From: JAUNSR01 sp036655755
GTDB lineage: Bacteria; Bacteroidota; Bacteroidia; Bacteroidales; JAUNSR01
NCBI GenBank assembly: GCA_036655755.1
Contig: JAVVPN010000004.1
Span: forward strand, 1-64,000
DNA length: 64,000 nucleotides
Direction of reading: 5' to 3'
Positions 33,809 to 42,923 of this stretch are shown here, piece by piece. The notes under the pieces are model-generated. The model had not been told where the DNA came from and did no database searches. It worked only from the letters and a program-made list of their open reading frames with translations. The translations under genes were made by a program, and so were the position numbers. Each line of letters begins with the position of its first letter. Position 1 is the first letter of the stretch.

Positions 33809-34957
33809 TTAGCGTTTGTCGTACATCTTTTTGTAGTAATTCTGATAATCGTCGCCGGTTACAGCTTCTACCCAATCCTGATTTTGCAAATACCATTCAA
33901 TGGTTTTTACGATCCCTTCTTCAAAAGATGTTTCGGGGATCCATCCTAGTTCCTGAGTAATATAGCTCGGATCGATGGCATAACGTTGGTCATGTCCTAA
34001 GCGGTCGGCTACGTATGTAATCAGTGAATTGTTGATCCACTCGGTGCTTATCTCGCCGTTCTCAAGCAGAACTTGTTTTTTCAAGGTCTTCCGGTAAGAT
34101 GGTTTTTCATCCATCAGGCGCTTAATGGTGGCAATGGTAAGTTTGACGATTTCAATATTCTGCTTCTCGTTATGGCCGCCCACGTTATATACATGGCCCG
34201 ATTTTCCTCTGCGGATCACCATGTCGATCGCTTTACAGTGATCTGTTACATATAACCAGTCGCGGACGTTCGATCCGTCGCCATATACGGGCAGCGATTT
34301 TCCTTCGAGGATGTTGCGGATAATTAACGGAATCAGTTTCTCCGGGAAATGATAAGGGCCGTAATTATTCGAACAGCGGGTGATCGTGGTAGGCATCTTA
34401 TATGTTTCGCCGTATGCCTGAACAAACATGTCGGCACTTGCTTTCGATGCGCTGTAAGGAGAGCGTGGATCTAAAGGAGTATCTTCTGTAAAGTATCCTT
34501 CCGAGCCAAGGCTACCATAAACTTCATCGGTCGAAACCTGATGAAAACGGACACCTTGCTTCCAGATCGGATATCCTTTGTCATCTTTGCCACAAGTCCA
34601 GTGTTTACGGGCCGCGTCAAGAAGATTTTGGGTACCAAGAATATTTGTTTCAAGGAAAAGCTGCGGGTTTTCGATGCTTCGGTCTACGTGACTTTCGGCT
34701 GCGAAATTTACTACATAATGAATATTTGATTTTGTAAATAGATCATTCAGCAGATCTTTGTCGCAGATATCGCCTTTTACAAAAATACACCGATGATTGT
34801 CAATGTCATCGGCTATCGTGCCAAGATATCCGGCATATGTAAGAGCATCTAAAACGATGATGCGGATATCATCGTAATTGCTCAGCATGTATTTAATAAA
34901 GTTAGCACCGATGAATCCGGCACCGCCGGTCACCAGGTAAGTGGTTTCGCTCATCAT
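33809..34957 (-). CDS. rfbB: dTDP-glucose 4,6-dehydratase
   Basis: Second step of dTDP-rhamnose synthesis: converts dTDP-glucose to the 4-keto-6-deoxy sugar with bound NAD+. The 382-residue extended SDR shows the Rossmann motif GGAGFIG (11-17), the catalytic Thr143-Asp144-Glu145 in STDEVYG, and the Tyr168/Lys172 pair in YSASK. It starts two bases after rfbA stops, so translation may be coupled. The rfbC and rfbD genes needed to finish dTDP-rhamnose are not beside it and must lie elsewhere or be absent. Confidence 0.96.
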   Translation of the reverse strand: MMSETTYLVTGGAGFIGANFIKYMLSNYDDIRIIVLDALTYAGYLGTIADDIDNHRCIFVKGDICDKDLLNDLFTKSNIHYVVNFAAESHVDRSIENPQLFLETNILGTQNLLDAARKHWTCGKDDKGYPIWKQGVRFHQVSTDEVYGSLGSEGYFTEDTPLDPRSPYSASKASADMFVQAYGETYKMPTTITRCSNNYGPYHFPEKLIPLIIRNILEGKSLPVYGDGSNVRDWLYVTDHCKAIDMVIRRGKSGHVYNVGGHNEKQNIEIVKLTIATIKRLMDEKPSYRKTLKKQVLLENGEISTEWINNSLITYVADRLGHDQRYAIDPSYITQELGWIPETSFEEGIVKTIEWYLQNQDWVEAVTGDDYQNYYKKMYDKR

Positions 34958-34959
34958 AC

Positions 34960-35823
34960 TTATTTTGTAAGATCTATAATGTATTTTCCGTATTCTGTCT
35001 TGTCGAGACTTTTCCCCAACAAAAGTAGTTGATCCTTGCTAATCCAACCGTTTCTCCAGGCTATTTCTTCGAGGCAGGCGATATAAAATCCCTGTCTGTT
35101 CTGAATCGTAGCTACGAAGTTAGATGCTTCAAGCAGGCTGTCGCAGTTGCCGGTGTCGAGCCAAGCGAATCCGCGCCCGAATAATTCAACTTTTAAAGAT
35201 CCTTCTTCAAGATAAAGGCGGTTGAGATCGGTGATTTCCAGCTCTCCGCGTTTTGAAGGACGTATGCGATGTGCTTTTTCTACAACCGTGTTGTCGTAAA
35301 AATAGAGTCCCGGAATAGCGTAATTCGATTTTGGGTGTTCCGGTTTCTCTTCCAATCCGATTACGCGATTGTCTGCATCGAATTCAACTACGCCGTATGC
35401 ACGTGGATCTTTTACATAATAACCGAAAATGCAGGCTCCTTTTTCAATCGAAGCGGCACGATGAAGCATTGCTGAGAATCCTTGGCCGTAAAACATATTA
35501 TCGCCCAGAATCAGACATGCCGAATCGCCGTCGAGGAACTCTTCTCCCAATAAAAATGCTTCGGCAAGCCCGTTTGGGTTTTCCTGAATCTTATATTCAA
35601 ATCTCATGCCCAAACGGCTACCGTCTTCCAGTAACTGGCGGAACATGGGTAAATCGCGCGGTGTAGAGATAATGAGTATTTCGCGGATTCCCGCCAGCAT
35701 TAATGTAGAGAGTGGATAATAAATCATCGGTTTGTCATAAACCGGCATGATTTGCTTTGAAATTGCCTTTGAAAGCGGATAAAGGCGGGTAGCACTTCCC
35801 CCTGCCAGAATAATTCCTTTCAT
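34960..35823 (-). CDS. rfbA: glucose-1-phosphate thymidylyltransferase
   Basis: First step of dTDP-rhamnose synthesis: forms dTDP-glucose from dTTP and glucose-1-phosphate. The 287 residues carry the nucleotidyltransferase start GGSATRLYPLSKAISKQ (most relatives have GGxGTRL, so Ala replaces Gly), then PVYDKPMIYYPLS, LGDNMFYGQG with a metal-binding Asp, and the sugar-binding GLEEKPEHPKSNYA. It leads the unit rfbA-rfbB-cpsB-like. A copy of the dispersed palindromic repeat sits in its leader (35848-35931). Confidence 0.96.
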   Translation of the reverse strand: MKGIILAGGSATRLYPLSKAISKQIMPVYDKPMIYYPLSTLMLAGIREILIISTPRDLPMFRQLLEDGSRLGMRFEYKIQENPNGLAEAFLLGEEFLDGDSACLILGDNMFYGQGFSAMLHRAASIEKGACIFGYYVKDPRAYGVVEFDADNRVIGLEEKPEHPKSNYAIPGLYFYDNTVVEKAHRIRPSKRGELEITDLNRLYLEEGSLKVELFGRGFAWLDTGNCDSLLEASNFVATIQNRQGFYIACLEEIAWRNGWISKDQLLLLGKSLDKTEYGKYIIDLTK

Positions 35824-35847
35824 CTATTATTTATATTTTTATTTTTT

Positions 35848-35931
35848 ACACTAAAGTATAGATGCGCCATTTCTAAGCCTTCTGTAAGGTATCTCAACTT
35901 TCGGTAAGTTATAGCGATTTCATCTATCGAA
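35848..35931 (-). repeat. dispersed palindromic repeat, copy 2
   Basis: Same family as 19164-19250: ACACTAAAGTATAGATGCGC, CCAT, variable middle, then GGTATCTCAACTTTCGGTAA and GTTATAGCGATTTCATCTAT. The inner AACTT/AAGTT forms a stem with loop TCGG, and outer ATGCGCCAT pairs with ATAGCGATTTCAT allowing bulges. It lies 25 bases upstream of the rfbA start, inside its probable leader. Confidence 0.75.
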
Positions 35932-36014
35932 CTATCCTTTTTATGGATAAAATTGTAGGTTTTGGGAGCGAATATAAGTTAAAAAGAGATAAACATTCAT
36001 TCACAAAGCGTAAA

Positions 36015-36022
36015 CAAAAATA
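36015..36022 (-). promoter_or_regulatory. candidate -7 box for rfbA
   Basis: Reads TATTTTTG on the minus strand, about 190 bases before the rfbA ATG, which would place repeat copy 2 in the transcript. Confidence 0.35.
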
Positions 36023-36307
36023 ATCATTATTTTTTCATTTAGGCTATCTTTTTTATATTGTTTAAGAGCGCAATAAAATAGCCGTTAAAAGTTTCGGAAA
36101 GAAATAATATTACTAATATTGCTTATAATTTGTAACTTAATTGAAGCGCCCATGCATAAAGCCTTTTTTAAGTGTAAATGCCTGGTTTAGAACATTATTT
36201 GTTTTAAATTGTTTTAATAATACAAGTTATATCTGTAAACAGCTTATTTCTTAGTTTTAGAGAACGTATATTTTTAATATCCATTTTAGTTTATTAGTAT
36301 TAACACA
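36023..36307. other. AT-rich divergent region between rfbA and the oadA-like gene
   Basis: Part of a 484-base gene-free stretch. Beyond repeat copy 2 and the rfbA -7 candidate I see no gene, strong hairpin or clear promoter; the plus-strand gene must be transcribed from here. Confidence 0.5.
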
Positions 36308-38176
36308 ATGAGCAAAAAACTTCTAATCAGAGATCTGACTCTGCGGGATGGGCAACAATCTCTTTTTGCTACCCGTTTATCACAACAACAGATAGATCGG
36401 GTATTGCCGTTTTATAAAGATGCCCGATTCTATGCAATGGAAGTATGGGGTGGGGCGGTACCTGACTCTATTATGCGCTATCTGAACGAAAACCCATGGG
36501 ATCGTTTACAGAAAATCAGTGAGAGTATAGGAAGTACTTCACTTCTTACTGCATTATCACGAGGCAGAAATTTATTCGGATATGCTCCGTATCCGGATGA
36601 AGTGATCGACGGATTTTGTAAAAATGCGATTCAGTCGGGATTGAATGTTATGCGAATTTTCGATGCGCTCAATGATATTGAAAATGTAAAATCAACCATC
36701 ATCTCCGTAAAAAGACATGGCGGAATTGCCGATTGTGCTGTCTGCTATACGGTGGATCCACACTTTAGTACAAAAGAACGTACGATGGCAATGCTGAAAG
36801 GGCATCCGCTTCCGAAAGCAGTTTTCACGGATGATTATTTTATCCGAAAAGTAAAACAGTTAGAGCAATTGGGCGCCGACATGATCTCTTTGAAAGATAT
36901 GGCCGGATTAGTAACTCCGTCAAGAGCCGGGAAGCTGATACGGGCGATGAAAGAGAATACGCGCATACCGATTGATTTCCATACTCATTGTACACCGGGA
37001 TACGGTCTCGCCTCTGTTTTTATGGCGATTATTAATGGTGCTGACATTGTGGATACCAATATATGGTACTTCTCCGGCGGCCCGGCTGCTCCGGCGATCG
37101 AACTTGTAGACCTGTTCTGCAAAAAAGCGGGGATAGAGATGGATGTGAATATGGAATCGGTTCGGAAGATCAACGAGCATCTGTATGAGATCCGTAAAGA
37201 GTTGGCCCCTTTCGATGCCGTACCTAAAATGCAAAAGCCTTTTGATTATGATCAGGTACCTCCTGAGATAGATCGACTGATGGCAGAGGCCGTAGATGCC
37301 GCTCGTAAGGATAAGGAAAATGAGTTGCTTGCCATTTGCCGTAAAATAGAAGACTTCTATGGTTTCCCTCAGCCAAATGAAATTGTGCGTAATGCTGAAA
37401 TTCCGGGTGGAATGTATTCGAATATGCTGGCGCAATTAAAAGCCGTAAATTCAGAAAATATTCTTGACGAAGCCATGAAGCTTATTCCTAAAGTGCGTTT
37501 GGATGCCGGTCTGCCTCCATTGGTTACTCCGACAAGCCAAATTGTAGGAGCTCAGGCGGTTTCGTGTGCCTTAAGCTTGCATAAAGAAAAAGATATGTAT
37601 TCGGTTGTTTCCAAAAACTTCGAAGATTTGGTGAAAGGGCAATACGGACAGACTCCGGTAGCGATCAATCCGGCCTTCCGTAAACTGATTACCGGCAATG
37701 AAAAGGAGATTCCGTATGATATGGCTAACTATAAGCCTCAGCCTAATCCTAAACTGGAAGCCTACGGTGATGCTTTACTAGCACAGGATGAAGAGGAATT
37801 ATTACTGCTTGAATTGTTTCCGAATGTAGCGAAGGATTTTTTGACAGGGCTTCGTAAAAAACAATATGAAGAAACCCGTCAGAAAGAGGAGCAGGAAAGC
37901 AAAAAAAATGATCCGGCACCCGCTGCTTCGTCACAACCTGCCCATATGCCTTTTATCGGCGAAACAATAACTTCGCCACTTCCAGGAAAGGTGTTGCACG
38001 TAAAGGTGAAACCGGGCGATATGGTAAAAGCGGGCGATACGTTGCTTGTGCTCGAAGCCATGAAAATGGAAAATGATATCAGAAGTTTATATGGTGGTAA
38101 AATACGTCAGGTTTTGGTGAAACCTGAGGAATATGTGCCGGGCGATGGTGTGTTGGTCGAAATGGAACCGGCTTAA
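36308..38176 (+). CDS. biotin-dependent oxaloacetate decarboxylase alpha / pyruvate carboxylase B-type protein
   Basis: A carboxyltransferase with its own biotin carrier. The HMGL-like barrel begins LLIRDLTLRDGQQSLFATR and has the metal-binding HTHCTPG; the conserved carboxylase domain follows to about residue 460. After an acidic, Lys/Glu-rich linker (about 505-540) comes a biotinyl domain with EAMKMEN (biotin Lys586). At 622 residues it suits OadA or the B subunit of a two-part pyruvate carboxylase. No beta/gamma pump subunits or biotin carboxylase lie beside it, so whether it decarboxylates oxaloacetate with a sodium pump or carboxylates pyruvate cannot be settled here. Monocistronic, with a terminator at 38202-38238. 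Confidence 0.88.
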   Translation: MSKKLLIRDLTLRDGQQSLFATRLSQQQIDRVLPFYKDARFYAMEVWGGAVPDSIMRYLNENPWDRLQKISESIGSTSLLTALSRGRNLFGYAPYPDEVIDGFCKNAIQSGLNVMRIFDALNDIENVKSTIISVKRHGGIADCAVCYTVDPHFSTKERTMAMLKGHPLPKAVFTDDYFIRKVKQLEQLGADMISLKDMAGLVTPSRAGKLIRAMKENTRIPIDFHTHCTPGYGLASVFMAIINGADIVDTNIWYFSGGPAAPAIELVDLFCKKAGIEMDVNMESVRKINEHLYEIRKELAPFDAVPKMQKPFDYDQVPPEIDRLMAEAVDAARKDKENELLAICRKIEDFYGFPQPNEIVRNAEIPGGMYSNMLAQLKAVNSENILDEAMKLIPKVRLDAGLPPLVTPTSQIVGAQAVSCALSLHKEKDMYSVVSKNFEDLVKGQYGQTPVAINPAFRKLITGNEKEIPYDMANYKPQPNPKLEAYGDALLAQDEEELLLLELFPNVAKDFLTGLRKKQYEETRQKEEQESKKNDPAPAASSQPAHMPFIGETITSPLPGKVLHVKVKPGDMVKAGDTLLVLEAMKMENDIRSLYGGKIRQVLVKPEEYVPGDGVLVEMEPA

Positions 38177-38201
38177 TTAGAGAATTCAACTTTCTTAGAA
38201 C

Positions 38202-38238
38202 AAAAGCGGCGGAGTTTTAAATAACTCCGCCGTTCTTA
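38202..38238. terminator. terminator between oadA-like gene and small basic gene
   Basis: Stem CGGCGGAGTT (38207-38216) with AACTCCGCCG (38223-38232), perfect over 10 bp. T-runs are short on both sides (TTCTT on plus, CTTTTG on minus), so it may be bidirectional but moderate. Confidence 0.75.
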
Positions 38239-38245
38239 TGTGTTG

Positions 38246-38443
38246 TCAGGCAGAACGCTTGTTTCTGGCTGCTTTTTTCTTTTTGTAAGCTGCTTTCATC
38301 TTAGCTGCACCCGATCCATGGGTACCTTTTACATAAGATGATTTCTTCGCTTTGGTCTTTACTCGCTTTTCATCTGAGGGGGCATCACCCTTACCTTTCT
38401 TAAAGGTAATCCCTCCTTCCGCAATAATTTTGTGGATATCCAT
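38246..38443 (-). CDS. small lysine-rich basic protein
   Basis: A 65-residue protein with 17 Lys and 3 Arg. The first 20 residues (MDIHKIIAEGGITFKKGKGD) are less basic, and the rest is Lys/Ala/Gly/Ser-rich, like histone-type or ribosome-associated tails (KKSSYVKGTHGSGAAKMKAA). I do not know a named family. The ATG at 38443 is chosen over the TTG at 38449. A perfect -7 box TACTTTTG ends 19 bases upstream, so it is probably a real gene with its own promoter. A nucleic-acid-binding role is inferred from composition only. Confidence 0.65.
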   Translation of the reverse strand: MDIHKIIAEGGITFKKGKGDAPSDEKRVKTKAKKSSYVKGTHGSGAAKMKAAYKKKKAARNKRSA

Positions 38444-38461
38444 AATCAATAATATTTACCA

Positions 38462-38469
38462 CAAAAGTA
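38462..38469 (-). promoter_or_regulatory. -7 box for the small basic gene
   Basis: Reads TACTTTTG on the minus strand between the gdhA stop and the small gene, leaving a leader of roughly a dozen bases. Confidence 0.5.
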
Positions 38470-38512
38470 ATGCATTCCGGAGGAATTAAGAAATTAAGTA
38501 GGAGAGATGTTA

Positions 38513-39847
38513 TCAGATTACACCCTGATCCATCATCGCTTTGGCTACTTTCATAAAGCCGGCGATGTTTGCACCCTTCATATAATTGATATATCCGTCT
38601 TTTTCTTTTCCGTATTGCATGCACTGAGCATGGATATCATTCATAATCTGATGAAGCTTTTGGTCAACTTCAGCCTCACTCCAGTTCAGGTGCATCGCAT
38701 TTTGCGTCATTTCCAATCCGGATGTTGCAACCCCTCCTGCATTTACCGCTTTACCCGGACCATAAATAATCCGATTATGGATAAGCGCATCAATTGCTTC
38801 GGGAGTACAACCCATATTTGAAACCTCGCCTACACAGATTACGCCGTTCTCAATAAGTCGTTTTGCATCTTTCTCGTCCAATTCATTTTGGGTGGCACAA
38901 GGCAATGCGATGTCGACCTTTTGCTCCCAAGGACGACGTCCAGGGAAGAATTCAACCCCATATTTATGTGCGTATGGTTCTACGATATCTTCGCCGGATG
39001 CGCGAAGTTCCAGCATAAAGTCGATTTTTTCACCACTGATACCTTCCGGATCATAGATATAACCATCCGGGCCGGAAATAGTGACTACTTTCGCACCCAA
39101 TTCGGTTGCTTTTGTAACCGCACCCCATGCTACGTTGCCGAATCCTGATATCGCTACGGTTTTACCTTTCAGGTCGATTCCTTTTGTGCCCAACATATCT
39201 GCTACAAAGTAGAGCGCTCCGAATCCGGTAGCTTCAGGGCGAATGCGGGAACCGCCGAATTCTAATCCTTTTCCGGTAAAAGTACCTGTGTTTTCGCGCG
39301 CTAGTTTTTTATACATTCCATACATATAGCCTACTTCACGGCCACCTACGCCGATATCCCCTGCCGGAACATCGCGGTCGGGACCGAGGTTGCGCCATAA
39401 TTCAAGCATGAATGCCTGGCAGAAACGCATGATTTCGCCATCCGATTTTCCGCGTGGATTAAAATCGGATCCTCCTTTGCCACCACCCATCGGTAATGTG
39501 GTAAGGGCATTTTTGAAGGTCTGTTCAAATCCGAGGAATTTAAGGATAGATAGATTTACGGAAGCGTGGAAACGGATGCCTCCTTTATATGGGCCAATGG
39601 CATTGTTAAACTGAACGCGATATCCAAGATTGGTTTGCACCATTCCTTTATCGTCTGTCCATGTAACACGGAATGTGAAGATCCGATCCGGTTCGACCAA
39701 CCGTTCGATAATTCGAGCTCGTTCAAATTCCGGATGCTCATTATAAATGTCTTCAATTGAAATTAGAACCTCTTTCACTGCCTGCAGATACTCTGATTCT
39801 CCCGGGTGTTTAGCTTCGAGTGAAGCTATGATTTGTTCAATATTCAT
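38513..39847 (-). CDS. gdhA: NADP-type glutamate dehydrogenase
   Basis: Assimilates ammonium by reductive amination of 2-oxoglutarate. The start at 39847 (MNIEQIIASLEAKHPGE) gives 444 residues, the usual length of hexameric family I enzymes; the 11 codons upstream are not conserved-looking. Visible are YRVQFNNAIGPYKGGIRFH, the catalytic lysine region LPMGGGKGGSDFNP (K124), the Rossmann segment VAISGFGNVAWG and NAGGVATSGLEM. It has its own -7 box and no operon partner; the tiny basic gene downstream has a separate promoter. Confidence 0.97.
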   Translation of the reverse strand: MNIEQIIASLEAKHPGESEYLQAVKEVLISIEDIYNEHPEFERARIIERLVEPDRIFTFRVTWTDDKGMVQTNLGYRVQFNNAIGPYKGGIRFHASVNLSILKFLGFEQTFKNALTTLPMGGGKGGSDFNPRGKSDGEIMRFCQAFMLELWRNLGPDRDVPAGDIGVGGREVGYMYGMYKKLARENTGTFTGKGLEFGGSRIRPEATGFGALYFVADMLGTKGIDLKGKTVAISGFGNVAWGAVTKATELGAKVVTISGPDGYIYDPEGISGEKIDFMLELRASGEDIVEPYAHKYGVEFFPGRRPWEQKVDIALPCATQNELDEKDAKRLIENGVICVGEVSNMGCTPEAIDALIHNRIIYGPGKAVNAGGVATSGLEMTQNAMHLNWSEAEVDQKLHQIMNDIHAQCMQYGKEKDGYINYMKGANIAGFMKVAKAMMDQGVI

Positions 39848-39877
39848 AACATTGTTTTTTTGTAAATGTGTATATTG

Positions 39878-39885
39878 CAAAATTA
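39878..39885 (-). promoter_or_regulatory. -7 box for gdhA
   Basis: Reads TAATTTTG on the minus strand, 30 bases before the gdhA ATG. Confidence 0.45.
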
Positions 39886-39968
39886 AAACTTTAAAACAAA
39901 TGGCCTCATTTTTCTACATATTTTTTTTAAAATAAAAATTGGCAATTTGTTAGTAAAAACCTATCTGT

Positions 39969-42923
39969 ATGTCTAAAAATAATCCGTTGTTTACGCATTT
40001 GTATTTCAAGGATACCTCTTTTGCTAACTTAATGCAATCACGTATTTATAATGTGTTGCTAATTGCAAGCAAATACGATGCTTTTATGCTTGAAGATGAC
40101 GGACGTGTGGACGAGCGTATTTTCTTCGAGTATGTACAACTCAACTTGCGTTATCCACCTCGCTTTACGCAGGTGACCAACGAAAAGGAAGCGTTCGAAG
40201 AATTAGCATCCAAACGTTATGATCTTATCATTGCGATGCCTACCAGCGAAAATCATGAAATTTTCGATATGGCGCGAAAAGTGAAAGCTCAGGATCCCCA
40301 AATTCCGATTGTGGTGCTGACTCCTTTTTCACGCAAAATCTATGAGAAAATAGGGAATGAAGATCTCAGTTGCATTGATTATATTTTCAGTTGGCTGGGT
40401 AATACAGACCTATTGTTAGCAATCATTAAATTGATAGAAGATAAAATGAATGTAGAGCAGGATGTAGAATCAGTCGGGGTGCAGATTATCCTGCTGGTTG
40501 AAGATTCCATCCGCTTTTATTCTTCGATTTTGCCACATCTCTATAAATTCGTACTGAAGCAGTCGCAAATTTTTGCTACCGAGGCTTTAAATGAGCATCA
40601 GCGAATGTTGCGGATGCGTGGACGACCTAAAATCTTATTGGCTCGTAACTACGAAGAAGCCACCCGTATTTATGAGAAATATAAAAATAATATGCTCGGC
40701 ATCATATCGGATGTCAGCTTCCGTCAAAACGACGAAATGAACCGGCGTGCGGGAATCGAATTTTGTCAGCAGGTGCGGCAATATGATGAGTTTTTGCCTA
40801 TAATCATGCAATCTACGGAAGTCGAAAACAGTAAGGATGCTACTTTGCTCAATGCTTGTTTTCTGGATAAGCAATCGCGTAAGCTGCCGGTAGACTTGCG
40901 CAACACGATTTTGCGTAATTTCGGATTTGGCGCATTTGTATTTATTCAGCCCGAAACGGGGCAGGAGATAGCTTCCGTTCATAATCTGAAAGAGTTGCAG
41001 GATATTATTTTCTCCATACCCGATTCGTCACTTTATTACCATGGTACCCGAAATCATATTTCACGCTGGCTTTACTCTCGCGCCATGTTTCCGTTGGCCG
41101 AATTCCTGCGTCAGCGGCAGTTTGGCGATATTACTCATGCCAATGAGGTGCGCCAACTGATTTTCGATGCCATTGTGCAATACCGTAAAATGAAAAACAG
41201 GGGAGTGGTAGCCGAGTTTCGGCGCGGCCAATTCGACCGTTATTCTAATTTTGCCCGTATTGGCGAAGGTTCTTTGGGAGGAAAAGGGCGTGGTTTGGCT
41301 TTTATCGATTCTCTTATTAAACATAATCCGTTGCTTGAGCGCTATGATGGCGCCTCCGTCACCATTCCGAAGACACTGGTGCTGTGTACCGATATGTTTG
41401 ACGATTTTATGGATACCAACAACCTTTATCAGGTAGGGTTGTCTGATTTGCCGGATGAGGAGATACTGCGTTATTTTCTGAAAGGAAAATTAAAGCGTGA
41501 TCTGATCCCCGATTTTCTGGCATTTTTCGAAGTTGTAAAGGCTCCTATTGCAATCCGCTCTTCAAGTTTGCTCGAAGACTCGCATTATCAACCATTTGCC
41601 GGTGTATATTCTACCTATATGATTCCGTATCTGGAAGATAAATATGAAATGTTACGCCTGGTAAGCGATGCAATCAAGGCTGTATACGCATCCGTATTTT
41701 ATAAAGGCAGTAAAGCGTATATGGCTGCAACCAGCAATGTGATCGATCAGGAAAAGATGGCCATCATTTTGCAGGAAGTAGTAGGTACCCAGTATGAAGA
41801 ACGCTATTATCCTTCCTTCTCGGGTGTTGCCCGATCGCTTAATTATTATCCGATCAATAACGAAAAGCCGGAAGAAGGAATCGCCAACATCGCTATTGGA
41901 TTGGGTAAATATATTGTAGACGGAGGGGTGACGCTTCGTTTTTCGCCGGCATGGCCATCCAATGTTTTGCAAACAAGCACGCTCGATTTGGCCTTGCGCG
42001 ATACCCAAAATAAGTTTTATGCACTCGATATGAAATCGCTCGCAGAGGATATCTCGGTAGATGATGGGGCTAACTTACTACGTCTTTCTATTCGCGATGC
42101 CGAAAAGGATGATTCGATCCGCATGATGGTATCTACATACGACCCGTACGATATGATGATTCGCGACGGATATTACGATCGGGGACGTAAAGTGGTGACA
42201 TTCTCTCATATTCTGCGCGGAAGTCAGTTTCCTTTGCCCGCCATGTTGAAGGATATACTCCGGCTGGGAGCTCAGGAAATGGGACGTCCGATTGAAATTG
42301 AATTTGCAGTAAATCTGAATGATAAAAGCGGCGAAGGTGTTTTGTATTGGTTGCAGATCCGCCCGATCGTGGACACCAAAGAGATGCAGGACGACGATAT
42401 AACCCATGTACAACCTGAAGAGACTCTTATCTATTCGTCACAGGCGCTGGGCCATGGGTTGATTCAGGAGGTAAGACATGTGGTATATGTAAAAACAGAA
42501 GGGTTCACATCGTCAAAAAATCCGGCGATAGCCCGCGAGATAGAAGACATCAATGATTTGTTTATTGATTCGAAAGAAAATTATGTGTTGATGGGACCCG
42601 GACGCTGGGGCTCGGAAGATCAGTTCCTCGGGATCCCGGTAAAATGGCCTCATATTTCACAGGCGCGCTTAATCGTAGAAACGGCACTGTCCCACTACCG
42701 GGTGGAGCCGAGCCAGGGAACCCATTTCTTCCAGAATATGACCTCTTTCGGGGTTGGCTATTTTACAATGAGCCTGAAAGAGGGATACATAAATCAAGAG
42801 CAGCTTGATCAGATGCCTGCCGTATTCGAGTCGAAAAACGTACGGGTGGTAAAATTCGATCAACCGCTCGAAATCAAAATCAACGGTACCAAAAGCATCG
42901 GTATCGTCAAAGTAAATGATTAA
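39969..42923 (+). CDS. receiver-like domains fused to PEP/pyruvate-binding (PPDK N-terminal) domain
   Basis: A 984-residue cytoplasmic protein. Two receiver-like domains open it. The first (about 25-155, ending IPIVVLTPF) lacks the phospho-acceptor Asp: the expected position reads IIAMP. The second (about 175-315) keeps the acidic pair LLVEDS, an Asp in IISDVS, a Ser/Thr in IIMQSTE and a Lys in LDKQS, so it could be phosphorylated. From about 430 follows a PPDK/PEP-synthase ATP-binding domain (GEGSLGGKGRGLAFID, APIAIRSSSLLEDSHYQPFAGVYS, YWLQIRPIV). The phosphohistidine swivel and the PEP-binding barrel of true PPDK are not evident; the end (MGPGRWGSEDQFLGIPV) is a family-specific domain. Its activity is unknown. 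It converges with the LuxR gene, overlapping by four bases. Confidence 0.8.
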   Translation: MSKNNPLFTHLYFKDTSFANLMQSRIYNVLLIASKYDAFMLEDDGRVDERIFFEYVQLNLRYPPRFTQVTNEKEAFEELASKRYDLIIAMPTSENHEIFDMARKVKAQDPQIPIVVLTPFSRKIYEKIGNEDLSCIDYIFSWLGNTDLLLAIIKLIEDKMNVEQDVESVGVQIILLVEDSIRFYSSILPHLYKFVLKQSQIFATEALNEHQRMLRMRGRPKILLARNYEEATRIYEKYKNNMLGIISDVSFRQNDEMNRRAGIEFCQQVRQYDEFLPIIMQSTEVENSKDATLLNACFLDKQSRKLPVDLRNTILRNFGFGAFVFIQPETGQEIASVHNLKELQDIIFSIPDSSLYYHGTRNHISRWLYSRAMFPLAEFLRQRQFGDITHANEVRQLIFDAIVQYRKMKNRGVVAEFRRGQFDRYSNFARIGEGSLGGKGRGLAFIDSLIKHNPLLERYDGASVTIPKTLVLCTDMFDDFMDTNNLYQVGLSDLPDEEILRYFLKGKLKRDLIPDFLAFFEVVKAPIAIRSSSLLEDSHYQPFAGVYSTYMIPYLEDKYEMLRLVSDAIKAVYASVFYKGSKAYMAATSNVIDQEKMAIILQEVVGTQYEERYYPSFSGVARSLNYYPINNEKPEEGIANIAIGLGKYIVDGGVTLRFSPAWPSNVLQTSTLDLALRDTQNKFYALDMKSLAEDISVDDGANLLRLSIRDAEKDDSIRMMVSTYDPYDMMIRDGYYDRGRKVVTFSHILRGSQFPLPAMLKDILRLGAQEMGRPIEIEFAVNLNDKSGEGVLYWLQIRPIVDTKEMQDDDITHVQPEETLIYSSQALGHGLIQEVRHVVYVKTEGFTSSKNPAIAREIEDINDLFIDSKENYVLMGPGRWGSEDQFLGIPVKWPHISQARLIVETALSHYRVEPSQGTHFFQNMTSFGVGYFTMSLKEGYINQEQLDQMPAVFESKNVRVVKFDQPLEIKINGTKSIGIVKVND

